Shown here: positions 13,930 through 24,538 of the stretch, piece after piece
Layout of the letters: every line of letters starts with the position of its first letter
How positions within the stretch are numbered: position 1 is the first letter of the stretch
Origin: Yanghanlia caeni
GTDB lineage: Bacteria; Pseudomonadota; Gammaproteobacteria; Burkholderiales; Burkholderiaceae_B
Direction of reading: 5' to 3'
NCBI GenBank assembly: GCA_030733815.1
Contig: JAUZQE010000001.1
Span: 1-64,000, forward strand
DNA length: 64,000 nt
Position numbers and translations under genes: made by a program
Notes under the pieces: generated by a model
What the model was told of the DNA's origin: nothing
The model's input: the letters and a program-made list of their open reading frames with translations, nothing else
The model's database searches: none

Positions 13930-15759
13930 CTACTCCACCGTCACACTCTTGGCCAGATTCCGCGGCTTGTCGACGTCGGTACCCCGCGCCACCGCCGTGT
14001 GGTAGGCCAGCAACTGCAGCGGTATCGTGTGCAGTATGGGCGAGAGCTTGCCGTAGTTCTCGGGCATGCGAATCACGTGCATGCCCTCGCTGCTGCCGAT
14101 GCGCGTGTCGCTGTCGGCGAACACGTACAGTTCGCCGCCGCGAGCGCGCACTTCCTGCATGTTCGACTTCAGTTTTTCCAGCAGTTCGTCGTTGGGTGCG
14201 ATGGTGACCACCGGCATGGCTTCGGTAACCAGCGCCAGGGGGCCGTGCTTGAGCTCGCCGGCCGGGTAGGCCTCAGCGTGGATATAACTGATCTCCTTGA
14301 GCTTCAAGGCGCCTTCCAGCGCAATGGGGTAATGCATGCCGCGGCCCAGGAACAGCGCGTGTTCTTTGCTGGCAAAGCGTTCGGCCCAGCCGATGATCTG
14401 CGGCTCGAGCGCCAGAACGGCGCCAATGGCCGCAGGCAGGTGGCGCAGGTTCTTGAGCAGCTGCTCTTCCATGGCGTCGGTACTGCGGCCCTTGACCTGC
14501 GCCAAAGCCAGTGTCAGCAGGCATAGCGCCGTAAGCTGGGTGGTGAACGCCTTGGTGGAGGCGACGCCGATTTCGACGCCCGCCCGGGTAATGTAATGCA
14601 GCTTGCATTCACGCACCATGGCACTGGTGGCCACGTTGCAGATGGTGAGCGTGTGTTCCATGCTCATGCTGCGGGCGTGCTTGAGTGCGGCCAGGGTGTC
14701 GGCGGTTTCGCCCGACTGCGAAATGGTCACTACCAGGGTGCGGGGGTTGGGCACACTTTCGCGGTAGCGATATTCACTGGCGATCTCTACGTTCACCGGC
14801 AGCTTGGCGATCGATTCGATCCAGTAGCGTGCCGTAAGGCCCGCATAATAGCTGGTGCCGCACGCCAGAATCAGCACGCTGTCGATTTCGTTAAAGACCT
14901 TGTAGGCCGCGTCGCCAAAGAGCTCGGGCGTGATCGTCTCGATGTCCTGCAGGGTGTCGCCCACGGCACGTGGCTGCTCGAAGATTTCCTTCTGCATGTA
15001 ATGGCGGTAGGGGCCCAGATCGGCGGCCGCCGTGTGCAGGTGCACGGTGTGCACTTCGTGCTCTACCGGCTGGCCCTGTGCGTTGACCACCCACACGCGC
15101 GCCAGCTGCAGATCGACGACGTCGCCATCTTCCAGGTAGATGATCTGGTCGGTCGTGCCCGCCAGCGCGAGCGCATCAGAGGCGAGGAAGTTTTCGCCCT
15201 CGCCCAGGCCCACCACCAGCGGCGAGCCCTGGCGCGCACCCACCACCCGGTGCGGCTCGTCGCGGCAAAAGACGGCAATGGCGTAGGCGCCTTGCAGGCG
15301 GCGCACGGCCTGCTGCAGCGCCTCGAACAAATCGCCGTTGTACAGGTGGTCGACCAGATGTGCGATGACTTCGGTGTCGGTCTGGCTTTCGAACACGTAA
15401 CCGACGTCGGTCAGCTCGGCGCGCAGCTCGTCGTGGTTTTCAATAATGCCGTTATGCACCAGGGCGATGCGCGCCGCCCCACCCTTGCCCGAGAAGTGCG
15501 GGTGGGCGTTGTGCGTGGCCGGTGCCCCGTGAGTGGCCCAGCGGGTGTGGGCGATGCCGGTGTACCCTTGGATGCCTTCGGCCTGCACCTGCTCCACCAG
15601 TTCTGCCACGCGCTGCGTGCTGCGTGCGCGCTTCAACGCACCGTCGGCATGAATGGCGACACCGCAGGAGTCATACCCCCGGTATTCGAGCCGCTTGAGA
15701 CCTTCCAGAAGAATGGGAGTGATATCGCGCTGCCCGACGGCGCCAACGATTCCGCACAT
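13930..15759 (-). CDS. glmS: Glutamine-fructose-6-phosphate aminotransferase (isomerizing)
   Basis: The 609-residue enzyme makes glucosamine-6-phosphate from fructose-6-phosphate and glutamine, the first step of UDP-GlcNAc synthesis. The N-terminal glutaminase starts [10 protein letters not shown] with the nucleophile Cys2, followed by RGYDSCGVA. Two SIS domains follow, with [18 protein letters not shown] and a C-terminal [11 protein letters not shown] that is essentially invariant. Length matches the family (about 610). It is transcribed divergently from an Lrp-type regulator with 162 bases between. No glmS ribozyme core is apparent upstream. GlmU, two steps later in the pathway, is at 21050-22423. 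Confidence 0.97.
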   Translation of the reverse strand: MCGIVGAVGQRDITPILLEGLKRLEYRGYDSCGVAIHADGALKRARSTQRVAELVEQVQAEGIQGYTGIAHTRWATHGAPATHNAHPHFSGKGGAARIALVHNGIIENHDELRAELTDVGYVFESQTDTEVIAHLVDHLYNGDLFEALQQAVRRLQGAYAIAVFCRDEPHRVVGARQGSPLVVGLGEGENFLASDALALAGTTDQIIYLEDGDVVDLQLARVWVVNAQGQPVEHEVHTVHLHTAAADLGPYRHYMQKEIFEQPRAVGDTLQDIETITPELFGDAAYKVFNEIDSVLILACGTSYYAGLTARYWIESIAKLPVNVEIASEYRYRESVPNPRTLVVTISQSGETADTLAALKHARSMSMEHTLTICNVATSAMVRECKLHYITRAGVEIGVASTKAFTTQLTALCLLTLALAQVKGRSTDAMEEQLLKNLRHLPAAIGAVLALEPQIIGWAERFASKEHALFLGRGMHYPIALEGALKLKEISYIHAEAYPAGELKHGPLALVTEAMPVVTIAPNDELLEKLKSNMQEVRARGGELYVFADSDTRIGSSEGMHVIRMPENYGKLSPILHTIPLQLLAYHTAVARGTDVDKPRNLAKSVTVE

Positions 15760-15921
15760 GGTGATTTCTCCGGTGAAACATCAATGCAGGCCATTGTGAG
15801 GTGTTCTGCAAGAAATTTGCATTCGATTTACACTGATACACGAAATATTCAGACTGCCTTTCACGTAACTGAAGTATAATTTCGTTATGCGTAGAAAACC
15901 AAAATCAACCAACACCGAAGC

Positions 15922-16440
15922 ATGACCGCAGAGCCACCAGAAGTACCCTCCTCAGCCGTTCAGCCCGGGCTCGACGACCTGGACATTCGCATTCTTGAAA
16001 TCCTGCAGAACGACAGTTCACTCACCAACCAGGAACTCGCCGCGCGCGTTCACGCGTCGCCGCCCACCTGCCTGCGCCGGGTCCGGCGTCTTCGTGCGCA
16101 GGGCTACATCCTGAAAGAGGTGGCGCTGCTGAATCCCGGCAAGCTCGATGCCGGGCTCACCGCCATCGTGGAAATTACGCTCGACGTGCAATCCGCCGAA
16201 GCGCTCGAGGCCTTTGAAGCCGATATCGTGGGCGAACCGGCCGTGCTGCAATGCTACCGCGTGTCGCCGGGGCCCGATTTCATACTGGTGCTGCAGCTGG
16301 CCGACATGCCCGCCTATCACGCGCTGGCACACCAGGTGTTCACGGCGAAAAAAAACGTGCGCAATGTGCGCACGTTCTTTTCGACTCACAGGGCCAAGTT
16401 CGAAACGCGCCTGGCCCTGCCCACGCGAAAGACCCCCTAG
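15922..16440 (+). CDS. Lrp/AsnC-family transcriptional regulator
   Basis: The 172-residue protein has an AsnC-type helix-turn-helix ([18 protein letters not shown] to [12 protein letters not shown], about 18-75). A RAM ligand-binding domain follows (about 85-165), including [18 protein letters not shown]. Family members sense amino acids. The N-terminal 18 residues are a Pro/Glu-rich extension. The gene is divergent from glmS. A TATAAT at 15875-15880 could be its -10, although no good -35 accompanies it. Its stop overlaps that of the convergent chemoreceptor by 4 bases. Regulation of glmS is possible only by position. Confidence 0.88.
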   Translation: MTAEPPEVPSSAVQPGLDDLDIRILEILQNDSSLTNQELAARVHASPPTCLRRVRRLRAQGYILKEVALLNPGKLDAGLTAIVEITLDVQSAEALEAFEADIVGEPAVLQCYRVSPGPDFILVLQLADMPAYHALAHQVFTAKKNVRNVRTFFSTHRAKFETRLALPTRKTP

Positions 16441-18284
16441 AATTCTTCCCAGTCGTCTTCCTTCGACACGCCGGGGCCATACGTGGTGGAACCCGAAACG
16501 GCGGTGGCCGTAGCCGCCGCGGCGCCGGCCGCAGCACCGGCACCCGCCGTGGCACCCGCCAGAGCGGGCTTCATACCACCCAGAGCCGGCGCTGCCGGAC
16601 GTGAGGCCGGCGCGGCCGGTGCTGCGGGCGCCGACGCGCCGGAACCGGAGCCGGTGGGGCGCGATGCACCGTTGCCCCGCGCAGCCGTCGGCCGCTGGCT
16701 GCGGCGCTCGCCTTCTTCGATGGTGGCGGGCGGCACGGAAATCACACCGCTGGGGCCCTGCTGCTCGGAGCGGCCGGATTCCAGGCGGAACACACGAACC
16801 AGCTCGACCAGGCGCTGGGCCTGTTCGTTGAGGCTGGCCGACGCGGCGGCGCTTTGTTCGACCAGTGCGGCGTTCTGCTGGGTGACGTCGCTAAGCTGCA
16901 GCACGGCATCGTTTACCTGCGAGATGCCGGAAGTTTGTTCGGACGTGGCGGCGCTGATCTCGCTGATGAGGTCGGTAACCTGCTTCACCTCGGCCACGAT
17001 GCCGTCCATGGTTTCGCCGGCGGTATCGACCAGCTTGCTGCCGTCTTCGATTTTTTGAACGCTGTCGTCGATGAGGGCCTTGATGTCTTTGGCGGCCGAC
17101 GCGCTCTTTTGCGCAAGGCTGCGCACCTCGCTGGCCACGACGGCGAAGCCGCGACCCTGTTCGCCCGCACGCGCGGCCTCGACCGCGGCGTTCAACGCCA
17201 GAATGTTGGTCTGGAAGGCAATGCTGTCGATCACCGAAATGATGTCGACGATGCGCTTGGACGATTCGGTGATGCCGGCCATGGTCTGCACCACGTTATC
17301 GACCACCTCGCCCCCGTTCTCTGCGGAGCGGCTTGCGGCCATGGCGCGCTGGGCGGCCTGGCGGGCCACGTCGGCGTTGCTTTGCACGGTGCCGGCCAGC
17401 TCTTCCATGGCCGATGCGGTTTCAGTAAGGTTGGCGGCCTGTTCTTCGGTGCGTTGCGAAAGGTCGGTATTGCCGGCCGCGATCTGGCTTGCGCCCGCCG
17501 CGATGCTGTTGCTGCTGGCCAGCACCGAGCCGACGAGGCGGCGCAGCGATGCCTGCATGGCAGCCATGTTGGCCATGACACTGTTGGGTGCGACGCCGTC
17601 GGTGTTGATGCGCACGGTGAGATCGCCCTGAGCAATGGACGACGCGATATGCGCGACCTGGTCGGGCTCGCCACCCAGCTGACGCGAGATGGAACGCGAC
17701 AGCAGGAAGCCCATGATGAGTGCGATGATGACGCCACCCAGCGTGAGCACGGCCACGAGGATGAAGGCGACACGCTGTTCGCCTGCCATTTCTTCCTGGA
17801 AGCGCTGCGCGTTGGCGCGCTTGCCCTGCAGCAGTTCCTGCATGACCGCTTCGGCGGAATCACCCGCCGGGCGCGCCGCCTGCACGAGGCGTTCGCGCGC
17901 GCTGAGTTCCGAGGCCACGGTGCCTTCGCGCAGCAGGCTCACCACCGACATGGACGCGGTCTGGTATTCCTGAATGAAGCCGCGCAGGCGCTGCACGCGC
18001 GCCTGGTTCTCGCCACGAAGGAAGTAGTTGCCGATATCCTTGCCGATGGCCTCGAGCGCGGTGAAGTGTTTCTGCAGCTGGCTGATGGCTGCGTCGCGCT
18101 CGGCACCCGGCGGTGCAAGCAGCGCGCCACGCAGGGATCGCCCGGCCGAACGCAGTTCGGCGTCGGCACGGCCGACCTGATACAGGCCCTGCAGCTCGAA
18201 GTCGTGCATGTGGGCCGCCATGCTGTTGACGCGGCTGAGCGAAGTGAGGCCCGTGGCGCCGATGACGGCGGCAATGAGAGCCAC
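16437..18284 (-). CDS. Methyl-accepting chemotaxis protein; in-frame amber codon near the expected start
   Basis: The protein is a transmembrane chemoreceptor. From the GTG at 18284 it has 615 residues: a short first hydrophobic segment, a four-helix-bundle sensor (about 20-170), TM2 (about 172-197) and a HAMP domain. The signalling hairpin follows with tip [19 protein letters not shown], then a Pro/Ala-rich linker and a C-terminal DDWEEF that resembles the CheR/CheB docking pentapeptide. Upstream in the same frame the codons read MN[21 protein letters not shown], which looks like the normal cytoplasmic start and first half of TM1. Using the GTG shortens TM1 to about 15 residues and removes the basic anchor. 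The gene may be damaged or start unconventionally. Confidence 0.85.
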   Translation of the reverse strand: MALIAAVIGATGLTSLSRVNSMAAHMHDFELQGLYQVGRADAELRSAGRSLRGALLAPPGAERDAAISQLQKHFTALEAIGKDIGNYFLRGENQARVQRLRGFIQEYQTASMSVVSLLREGTVASELSARERLVQAARPAGDSAEAVMQELLQGKRANAQRFQEEMAGEQRVAFILVAVLTLGGVIIALIMGFLLSRSISRQLGGEPDQVAHIASSIAQGDLTVRINTDGVAPNSVMANMAAMQASLRRLVGSVLASSNSIAAGASQIAAGNTDLSQRTEEQAANLTETASAMEELAGTVQSNADVARQAAQRAMAASRSAENGGEVVDNVVQTMAGITESSKRIVDIISVIDSIAFQTNILALNAAVEAARAGEQGRGFAVVASEVRSLAQKSASAAKDIKALIDDSVQKIEDGSKLVDTAGETMDGIVAEVKQVTDLISEISAATSEQTSGISQVNDAVLQLSDVTQQNAALVEQSAAASASLNEQAQRLVELVRVFRLESGRSEQQGPSGVISVPPATIEEGERRSQRPTAARGNGASRPTGSGSGASAPAAPAAPASRPAAPALGGMKPALAGATAGAGAAAGAAAATATAVSGSTTYGPGVSKEDDWEEF

Positions 18285-18464
18285 GAATACGAATCCGGCC
18301 GTTAGCTTTGCTCGTACCGAGAGACGGTTAAACTAGTTCATAGATTACGAATTCCGTCGAGAATTTGACAGAGGGCGGCCCGAGCGGGAATCGTCCGGCC
18401 TTCTCCAACCTTGGAATTCTAACTGTTTGTTTGAAATTGATAATGCGGGAACAAGCGGTAACTG

Positions 18465-19559
18465 TCACGCCTGCTTGCGCGATGCGCGCAAACCCGTGGC
18501 ATACAGCCCCAGATACCGGCTCGCCATCACCGCCGGATCATGTTCGCGCGCCACGTACTGGCGCGCCCGCTCGACCATCACTGCACGCAGGGCGGCATCA
18601 TCGAGCACGCGCATCATGTTGTCGGCAAGCCCCTGGGCATCGCCCACCTCGCTGAGCAGCCCGCGGCCGTCGGCCAGCAGGTCGGCCAGCCCGCCGGCAT
18701 GGGTCGCCACCACCGGCACGCCATACAGGAAGGCATCAAGGGCACTGCTGCCCAGCGCCTCGTGGCGCGATGCGAGCACGAAAACATCCATCAGGCGATA
18801 CAGGTCTTCGACGGCATCCTGAAAACCGGCGAAGAGGTAAACCGAATCCAGCCCCAGCTCGCGCACGCGGGCATGGGCGGCCGCTTCCTCGCTGCCGCCC
18901 GCCCCCAGGTGCAGGAAGACGAAGTCGTGGCGGCGCTGCGCAAGCGCATGCACCGCATCGACAAGGGTGAGCGGGTCTTTTTCGGGGGTCAGCGCGGCGG
19001 CCGTGGCCAGCACCCGACGTCCGTCAAGCTTGTATTCACGCGTGAAGGCGTTGAGGCGCTCGGCGTTCAGCGGGCGCGCTTCGACCGCGCTGGGAATGAC
19101 CACCACATCCAGACCCAGGCGCCGGGGCTCGGCGGCGGCCGCATCGCTGATCGCAACGAACACGTCGGCCTGACGCCATTTCCATGCGTTGCGCCGGGCG
19201 TTCTTCTGCAGCGGGAAAGCCGTGCGCCGGGTGAAGACCAGACACGCCTGCAGCCACGGGCGCAGCAGCGCGAGCCAGGTCATCATGTGCGCCGTCTGGG
19301 CATGCATGACGTCGTAGCCGCGACGCCGCGCCAACAGGAAACGGCCGATGGCGGCGGCGCCTTCGTGTTCATGCACCACGAAGTCGAGCTCGGCCGCACG
19401 CCGCGCCAGCGCACCGCCCTTGCGCGCCAGCAGTTCGACGTCGTGCCCCTGGAGGCGCAGCTGACGCATGGTGAGCAGTGTCTGGCGCTCGCCACCGCGC
19501 CAGCCGCGCTCCATGTTCATCTGCAGAATACGTAAGGTTCGGGAATCAGAAACGTGCAT
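18465..19559 (-). CDS. Glycosyltransferase family 4 protein (GT-B fold)
   Basis: The 364-residue enzyme has a GT-B fold. The N-terminal acceptor domain opens with ILQMNMERGWRGGERQ, and the C-terminal donor domain carries the GT4 signature ASRHEALGSSALDAFLYGVPVVATHAGGLADLL, in which the EX7E acid lies. It is similar to sugar transferases of lipopolysaccharide or exopolysaccharide assembly, but the sugar and acceptor are unknown. I chose the ATG at 19559 (MHVSDSRTL), which lies 14 bases inside the end of the upstream MFS gene on the same strand, suggesting coupling. The chemoreceptor gene follows with 124 bases or more of spacer. Confidence 0.85.
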   Translation of the reverse strand: MHVSDSRTLRILQMNMERGWRGGERQTLLTMRQLRLQGHDVELLARKGGALARRAAELDFVVHEHEGAAAIGRFLLARRRGYDVMHAQTAHMMTWLALLRPWLQACLVFTRRTAFPLQKNARRNAWKWRQADVFVAISDAAAAEPRRLGLDVVVIPSAVEARPLNAERLNAFTREYKLDGRRVLATAAALTPEKDPLTLVDAVHALAQRRHDFVFLHLGAGGSEEAAAHARVRELGLDSVYLFAGFQDAVEDLYRLMDVFVLASRHEALGSSALDAFLYGVPVVATHAGGLADLLADGRGLLSEVGDAQGLADNMMRVLDDAALRAVMVERARQYVAREHDPAVMASRYLGLYATGLRASRKQA

Positions 19560-21009
19560 CGGGAGTCGGATCGAGCTGGCGCAGAACGTTGATGACAAGA
19601 GCCCCCAGTGCGCAGGTAATGGCCACACCTACGCCGAAGGCCGGCCCGTGGGCGCCGCCCAGCTGGAAGCTCACCCCCACGAGCGCGGTACCCACACCCT
19701 GGCCGAACACGCGGGTGGTGGCCTGCATGCCGCCGGCCGCTCCGCTGCGGTGACGGGGCGCGCTGCCCAGCATGGCGCGGTTGTTGGGCGTCTGAAAGAA
19801 GCCGAAGCCGACCCCGCCCACAAACATGCACGCAAGCAGCCAGACCTTGCCGGCGCTCGCCGGCGCCACAAGAATGCCCGTAAGCCCGGCAGCCATGACC
19901 AGAGCGCCCAGGCCGCACAGAATTGCCACCGGATAGCGCGCTGCGGTGTACGCCGAAACGGGTGCCATGAGTGCACCACCGATCGCCCACGCCCCCAGGT
20001 ACAGGCCCACGTCGGCGAACGACGAACCATAGGCGGTCTTGAAATAAAAGGGCAGAGAAACGAACGCCCCCATCTGTGCGGCAAAAAAGAGGGCCGAGGC
20101 GCCCACCGCGTAGCCGACCGAACGGATGCGCAGCAGATCGACCGGCACCACGGGGGCGGGCTGCGTCCAGGAACGGCGCACCAGCACCCAGGCAATCAGG
20201 GTGGCCGCGATCAGGCACAAGGCCGCACGCATCGGGTCGCCCCCCAGCGATTCCAGACCGAACAGGGCGAGCGCGAACAACGCCGCACTCAGGGCGCTGG
20301 CTGTCCAGTCGAAGGGCCCCGAGCGGCGCGGAATGTCGGGAAGCTGGCGCAACCCGACATACGCAAGAAGCCCCAGCGGAATGTTGACGAGAAAGATGGC
20401 CTGCCACGAGAACCATTGCACCAGCAGAGCGCCCAGGGTGGGGCCCACCACGGCCATGATGCCCACGGTAAAGGCGTTCACGCTGATGCCGGCGCCCAGC
20501 TTGCTGAGCGGATACGTGTTGCGCACAATGCCGCCAAACAGGCACATGAGCATGGCCGAGCCCAGGCCCTGGCCGATGCGCGAGGCCACCAGCTGAAACA
20601 TGGAGGTCGACAGCGCCGACGAGAGCGACGCCGCCAGAAAAATGCCCATGCCCAGGCCAAACATGCGCTGAAAGCCGACACGCTCGGCCACGGCCGACAG
20701 GGGCAGCATGCAGGCAACCACGGTGAGACTGTAGGCGAGCACCACCCATACGGCCTGGCTGGCCGGAATGCCCAGCGAAGCGGAGATGGCCGGCAACGCC
20801 ACATTGGACATGGAGCCGTCGAACACGGTTACCGTGATGCCCAGAATCATGACCGCGGCCGACCAGTAGCGGCGCGGTACGGGCAGGCCGTCGGGCAAAG
20901 ACGTTGCGTCGGCCTTGCGGGCGTCAGAACCGCGGTGCTGCCCTTGCCGGACCTCAATCACGGGCGTGGCGGGCGTGCCGCCCGCCTCATTCTGCTTGCC
21001 TTGCGTCAA
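19546..21009 (-). CDS. MFS exporter, DHA2 (EmrB/QacA-like) drug:proton antiporter family
   Basis: The 487-residue membrane protein has the 14-segment DHA2 layout. TM1 contains ILGITVTVFDGSMSNVALP, the segment motif typical of EmrB-type pumps. The D-rich loop motif A is replaced by AERVGFQRMFG, and TM5 carries the antiporter motif C region GPTLGALLV. The N-terminal 45 residues are hydrophilic. No membrane-fusion partner is adjacent, so it likely acts alone in the inner membrane. The substrate is unknown. The gene lies between glmU, 40 bases upstream, and the overlapping glycosyltransferase. Confidence 0.85.
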   Translation of the reverse strand: MTQGKQNEAGGTPATPVIEVRQGQHRGSDARKADATSLPDGLPVPRRYWSAAVMILGITVTVFDGSMSNVALPAISASLGIPASQAVWVVLAYSLTVVACMLPLSAVAERVGFQRMFGLGMGIFLAASLSSALSTSMFQLVASRIGQGLGSAMLMCLFGGIVRNTYPLSKLGAGISVNAFTVGIMAVVGPTLGALLVQWFSWQAIFLVNIPLGLLAYVGLRQLPDIPRRSGPFDWTASALSAALFALALFGLESLGGDPMRAALCLIAATLIAWVLVRRSWTQPAPVVPVDLLRIRSVGYAVGASALFFAAQMGAFVSLPFYFKTAYGSSFADVGLYLGAWAIGGALMAPVSAYTAARYPVAILCGLGALVMAAGLTGILVAPASAGKVWLLACMFVGGVGFGFFQTPNNRAMLGSAPRHRSGAAGGMQATTRVFGQGVGTALVGVSFQLGGAHGPAFGVGVAITCALGALVINVLRQLDPTPDARF

Positions 21010-21049
21010 TCGTGTTTCCTTTTACCTCAACGTAATGGCAGGCCAGGGG

Positions 21050-22423
21050 TCATTTCTTTCTTTCGGGCCTGCGCCAGCTTTCAACGGTGACCTGCGGCAC
21101 ACGCGACAGCGTCAGGCGGCCGGCCGGCGCATCGCGCGTGAGCGTCGTGCCCGCCGCCAGCGTGGCACCCTGCCCCACGGTCACCGGCGCCACCAGCTGG
21201 GTGTCGGAACCGATAAAAGCGTCGTCTTCGATGATGGTCTGGTGCTTGTTGACGCCGTCGTAATTGCAGGTGATGGTACCCGCCCCCACATTGACACGGG
21301 CACCGATGGTGGCGTCGCCAATGTAGGCCAGATGATTCGCCTTGGTACCCGCCCCCAGCGTGCTTTTCTTGATTTCAACGAAATTGCCGACATGCACGGC
21401 CTGGCTCAGATCGGCACCGGGGCGCAGCCGCGCGTAAGGGCCCAGGCGGGCATCGGCACCCACGCGGGCCTCTTCGATGTGCGTGAAGGCTTCCACCTGT
21501 GTACCGGCTCCGATCACGGCATTGCGAATGACGCAATGCGGGCCGATGCGCACCCCGTCGGCCAGCTCGACCCGCCCTTCGAACACGCAGCCCACGTCGA
21601 TGAAGACGTCGCGGCCGCACACCAGCTCGCCGCGCAGATCGAAGCGCGCGGGGTCGGCCAGCGTGACGCCGGCTTCAAGCTGGCGGCGCGCCTGTTCCTG
21701 CTGCCAGGCGCGCTCGAGCTGCGCCTGCTGCAGGCGGCTGTTCACGCCCAGCGTTTCCCAGGCCGCCGCGGGCTGGGCGGCATGCACCGGCACGCCGTCG
21801 GCCACGGCCAGCGCCACCACGTCGGTCAGGTAATACTCGCCCTGGGCGTTGTCGTTGCTGATGCGCCCCAGCCAGTCGCGCAGGCGCGCGGTGGGCGCGG
21901 CCAGAATGCCGGTGTTCACCTCGCGGATCGCGCGTTGCGCGTCGGTGGCATCTTTATGCTCGACGATGCGCTCGACATTGCCCGCCGCATTGCGCACGAT
22001 GCGCCCGTAGCCCGTGGGGTCGTCAACGGTTTCCGTGAGCAGCGCGAGGCCGCCCGCCCGGGCCTGCAACAGGCCGGACAGGGTTTCGGCCTGAACCAGC
22101 GGCACGTCGCCATACAGAACCAGGGTGGCGTCGGCGTCGCCATTGCCTTCCAGCAGATGGGGCAGCGCCTGCTGCACCGCGTGGCCGGTGCCCTGTTGCG
22201 GCTGCTGCAGTGCAAACACCACGCCGGCTTCGCCCTGGAAAGCGGCCTGCACCTGCTCGGCGCCGTGCCCCGTCACCACCACGATGCGCGCCGGCTGCAA
22301 TTGCCGGGCGGCGTCGAGCACGTGGGCGAGCATGGGCCTGCCCGCAATGCGGTGCAGCACCTTGGGCAGATCGGATTGCATGCGCTTGCCGAGTCCGGCG
22401 GCAAGGATGACGATGTTCAGCAT
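21050..22423 (-). CDS. glmU: Bifunctional N-acetylglucosamine-1-phosphate uridyltransferase / glucosamine-1-phosphate acetyltransferase
   Basis: The 457-residue enzyme acetylates GlcN-1-P and then transfers UMP to give UDP-GlcNAc for peptidoglycan and LPS. The N-terminal pyrophosphorylase begins [17 protein letters not shown] (GXGTRM-like) and has LVLYGDVPL with the Mg-binding Asp. The C-terminal left-handed beta helix holds repeated hexapeptides and [11 protein letters not shown] with the conserved Asn/Tyr and [22 protein letters not shown]. Length matches the family. It is the first gene of a leftward run (glmU, MFS, glycosyltransferase). Confidence 0.97.
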   Translation of the reverse strand: MLNIVILAAGLGKRMQSDLPKVLHRIAGRPMLAHVLDAARQLQPARIVVVTGHGAEQVQAAFQGEAGVVFALQQPQQGTGHAVQQALPHLLEGNGDADATLVLYGDVPLVQAETLSGLLQARAGGLALLTETVDDPTGYGRIVRNAAGNVERIVEHKDATDAQRAIREVNTGILAAPTARLRDWLGRISNDNAQGEYYLTDVVALAVADGVPVHAAQPAAAWETLGVNSRLQQAQLERAWQQEQARRQLEAGVTLADPARFDLRGELVCGRDVFIDVGCVFEGRVELADGVRIGPHCVIRNAVIGAGTQVEAFTHIEEARVGADARLGPYARLRPGADLSQAVHVGNFVEIKKSTLGAGTKANHLAYIGDATIGARVNVGAGTITCNYDGVNKHQTIIEDDAFIGSDTQLVAPVTVGQGATLAAGTTLTRDAPAGRLTLSRVPQVTVESWRRPERKK

Positions 22424-22450
22424 TTCAGTGTTTCCAGTAAGACGGTGGGC

Positions 22451-23476
22451 TCAGCGGGTGGTCTTGCGTGCCGTGCTGCGGCTTGCGGTTTTGCGTGCCG
22501 CGGCGGCCTTGGCCGCTTTCTTTGCAGTACTTTTCTTTGCGGCACTTTTCTTTGCCGCGTTCTTCGTTGCCGCCCCCGTTCCGGCCGCAGCCGTCTTGGC
22601 CGCACTCTTTTTCGCAGGGCTCTTCTTCGCCACAGAGGCCGGCTTCGCGGCGGTCGCAACCGCCTCTTCCGCCGCCTTCGTCATGGAAGCGGAAGTTTCG
22701 GCCGCGGCGTCTGCCGCAGCCTTGCCCGCCTCTGCCAGATCAGACAGGGCGCCTTCGGCGCTGGCGGCCGTTGCGGCGGCCAGGGTCTGGAACTGCTGCT
22801 GCAGCATGTTCCACCAGCCCTGTGCCGCCGACGCCGCGGCGCCGACGATGTCGGGGGCGTCGCCATTGCCTGCAGCGCCGGAACCGGCCGACGACGGCTG
22901 GCCGGGCGAGCCTGCCGCATCGGCGGCATCGCCGCGTGCTGCACCCGCCGCGCCAGGCTGACCCTGCGCCGCCGGGTCGCCCGTAGCGCCCGGACCGGAC
23001 GCCGCCGCGGCGGGCCGAGCCGCCCCGGCCTGCGGTGAGGCTGCGCCCGCACCCGAGGGGCGCATGTTCAGCGCCCGCTCGAGCGGCGAACCCTGCGGTT
23101 CACCCGGCCCACCGCCAGCCGCCCCGCGGGCAGCCGGTTCAGACGCTGCCGTGCCCTGCGCCATGGTGGCCATGCCGGTGTCCACGAACGACTTGATGGT
23201 GGCGACCGTGGCGCGCTGCACCTCGAGCCCCTGAATGGTGCTGCTGAGCATCGACAGATTCATGCGCAGCCAGTTTTCGACGGCGCGCAGGTCGGCGATG
23301 CGCTTGTCCATTTCTTCCACCGACATCACCGGGCTCAGGGCGCCGGGTTCCATGGCCCCGGCGCGCGCCAGGCCTTCCCACGCCTGACGCATCATTTCCA
23401 TGCTGGCAAGAATGGGGTTCTGCCCAAGCTGGCCGCCCTGCCCGAAACCGGGAAGCACGAAAGGATTCTTGTTCAT
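22451..23476 (-). CDS. PhaM-like polyhydroxyalkanoate granule-associated protein
   Basis: The 341-residue protein opens MNKNPFVLPGFG and has a conserved helical N-terminal block (about 20-95; MEMMRQAWEGL, LRAVENWLRMNLSML). A long Ala/Pro/Gly-rich linker follows. The last 60 residues are Lys/Ala repeats (KKSAAKK-type) like histone H1. This matches PhaM of Cupriavidus, which activates PHA synthase and tethers granules to DNA through such a tail. The ATG at 23476 has GGAG 6 bases upstream. No PHA synthase lies in the window, so the role rests on family resemblance. Confidence 0.75.
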   Translation of the reverse strand: MNKNPFVLPGFGQGGQLGQNPILASMEMMRQAWEGLARAGAMEPGALSPVMSVEEMDKRIADLRAVENWLRMNLSMLSSTIQGLEVQRATVATIKSFVDTGMATMAQGTAASEPAARGAAGGGPGEPQGSPLERALNMRPSGAGAASPQAGAARPAAAASGPGATGDPAAQGQPGAAGAARGDAADAAGSPGQPSSAGSGAAGNGDAPDIVGAAASAAQGWWNMLQQQFQTLAAATAASAEGALSDLAEAGKAAADAAAETSASMTKAAEEAVATAAKPASVAKKSPAKKSAAKTAAAGTGAATKNAAKKSAAKKSTAKKAAKAAAARKTASRSTARKTTR

Positions 23477-23515
23477 CTGCATCTCCTGGAAAAGAACCAC
23501 GGCGGCCCGCCCGGT

Positions 23516-24346
23516 TCAGCCTTGAGCGGCCCGGCAACGAAGCATGAGACTGTCAAGTATGCAGGCTTCGGCTTCATGTGTGAATGCATCGGCCTGCAGC
23601 ATTTCGGCCACCTCGTCGAGCCGCGCCAGCCGGATCTCGCTGACTTCGCCGTCTTGATTGACGGGCGCGACGCCTTCGGGCAGCACGCAATCGCTCACCA
23701 GCACGTCTTCGACCTGATAGCCTTCGGGCAGGCGCCGGTGCATGCGCAGAATGACGCGCAGGGGCGTGCGCTCGCTCAGGTCGGCAGGTTGCAGGCCGGC
23801 CTCTTCGAACGATTCACGCACCAGCGAGGCGTCGAGCGCCTCGGAGGCGCCCACCAGCCCGCCCACCAGGGTGTCCCACTTGCCGGGGTCGGTGGCCTTG
23901 GTAAGCGAGCGCCGGGCAATCCACATGCTGCCATCGGGCGCCCAGGCATTGAGATGCACCGCCTTGGTCAGCAGCCCCAGCGGCCGCATGGCGGCGCGTT
24001 CGAGCACGCACAGGCGGCGCCCTTCGCCATAGACGTCGAGCAGCTCGTCGCGCCAGCCGCGCAGGCAACCGTTTTCGTTCAGCACACCGGCAATGCGCGC
24101 CATGAGCGAATCGAGCGTGAGGCGCTGGCGCGGCACGGCCACCACATAGACGGCTTCATCGGTAATGCGCACACCGGGCATGTCGCGCACGCAGGCCGTG
24201 GCCCGCGGAGTGATCCAGCCCGCCACGCGGCCCGCCACCACGAGCGGACGCGAACCGGCCGGCGGAAGGTGCTGAATGCGGGGAGCGAGCGATTCCTGCC
24301 GCGAAACTACAACATCGAGCAGGTTGGAAATGGGGCGGGAAATCAT
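23516..24346 (-). CDS. NUDIX hydrolase with an N-terminal DUF4743-type domain
   Basis: The 276-residue protein has a helical N-terminal region (about 1-115) and a C-terminal NUDIX domain. The Nudix box is GGLVGASEALDASLVRESFEEAGL (Gx5Ex7REUxEExGU), and WDTLVGGLVGA directly precedes the metal site. This architecture matches plant-like thiamine-pyrophosphatase/DUF4743 NUDIX proteins, which hydrolyse damaged thiamine diphosphates; the substrate is not proven here. The start at 24346 (MISRPISNLLD) was preferred, although no strong ribosome site exists. The gene is divergent from the cytochrome oxidase operon. Confidence 0.82.
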   Translation of the reverse strand: MISRPISNLLDVVVSRQESLAPRIQHLPPAGSRPLVVAGRVAGWITPRATACVRDMPGVRITDEAVYVVAVPRQRLTLDSLMARIAGVLNENGCLRGWRDELLDVYGEGRRLCVLERAAMRPLGLLTKAVHLNAWAPDGSMWIARRSLTKATDPGKWDTLVGGLVGASEALDASLVRESFEEAGLQPADLSERTPLRVILRMHRRLPEGYQVEDVLVSDCVLPEGVAPVNQDGEVSEIRLARLDEVAEMLQADAFTHEAEACILDSLMLRCRAAQG

Positions 24347-24438
24347 TGGGCCATTGTAGTGGAATGACGCCCCTGCCACACTGAGGTAAAGGGCCGCCGG
24401 CCACCTAGGGCTTACCATGCTGCCACAAGTGGCAAGGC

Positions 24439-24466
24439 TTCAAACGGCCGGCATTGTGGCTATAAT
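24439..24466 (+). promoter_or_regulatory. Candidate sigma-70 promoter of the cytochrome oxidase operon
   Basis: TTCAAA (24439-24444) and a perfect TATAAT (24461-24466) are separated by 16 bases, giving a start near 24473 and a leader of about 150 bases before coxB. The rest of the 275-base gap upstream of coxB shows no other gene. Confidence 0.5.
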
Positions 24467-24489
24467 CCCCCCGGAAGTAGAACTAGAGA

Positions 24490-24538
24490 GCAGGCATGTA
24501 GCCACAGCTACAGCATTTTAAAGCCTGCCATCCGACAA
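24490..24538 (+). other. Nested hairpin in the coxB 5' leader
   Basis: GCAGGC (24490-24495) pairs with GCCTGC (24533-24538) and encloses GTAGC-CACA-GCTAC (24498-24511). It lies inside the predicted transcript and could be a regulatory or stabilising element. No known riboswitch is recognised. Confidence 0.35.

Noticed and set aside
15760-15921. glmS ribozyme upstream of glmS
   Set aside because: No ribozyme core was recognised in the 162-base gap, and the ribozyme is mainly known from Gram-positive bacteria.
16854-18305. 483-residue plus-strand frame opposite the chemoreceptor
   Set aside because: His/Gly/Arg-rich composition typical of antisense shadows; no family recognised.
20915-23038. 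707-residue plus-strand frame opposite glmU and the PhaM-like gene
   Set aside because: It is a shadow of GC-rich coding on the other strand with no recognisable motif.
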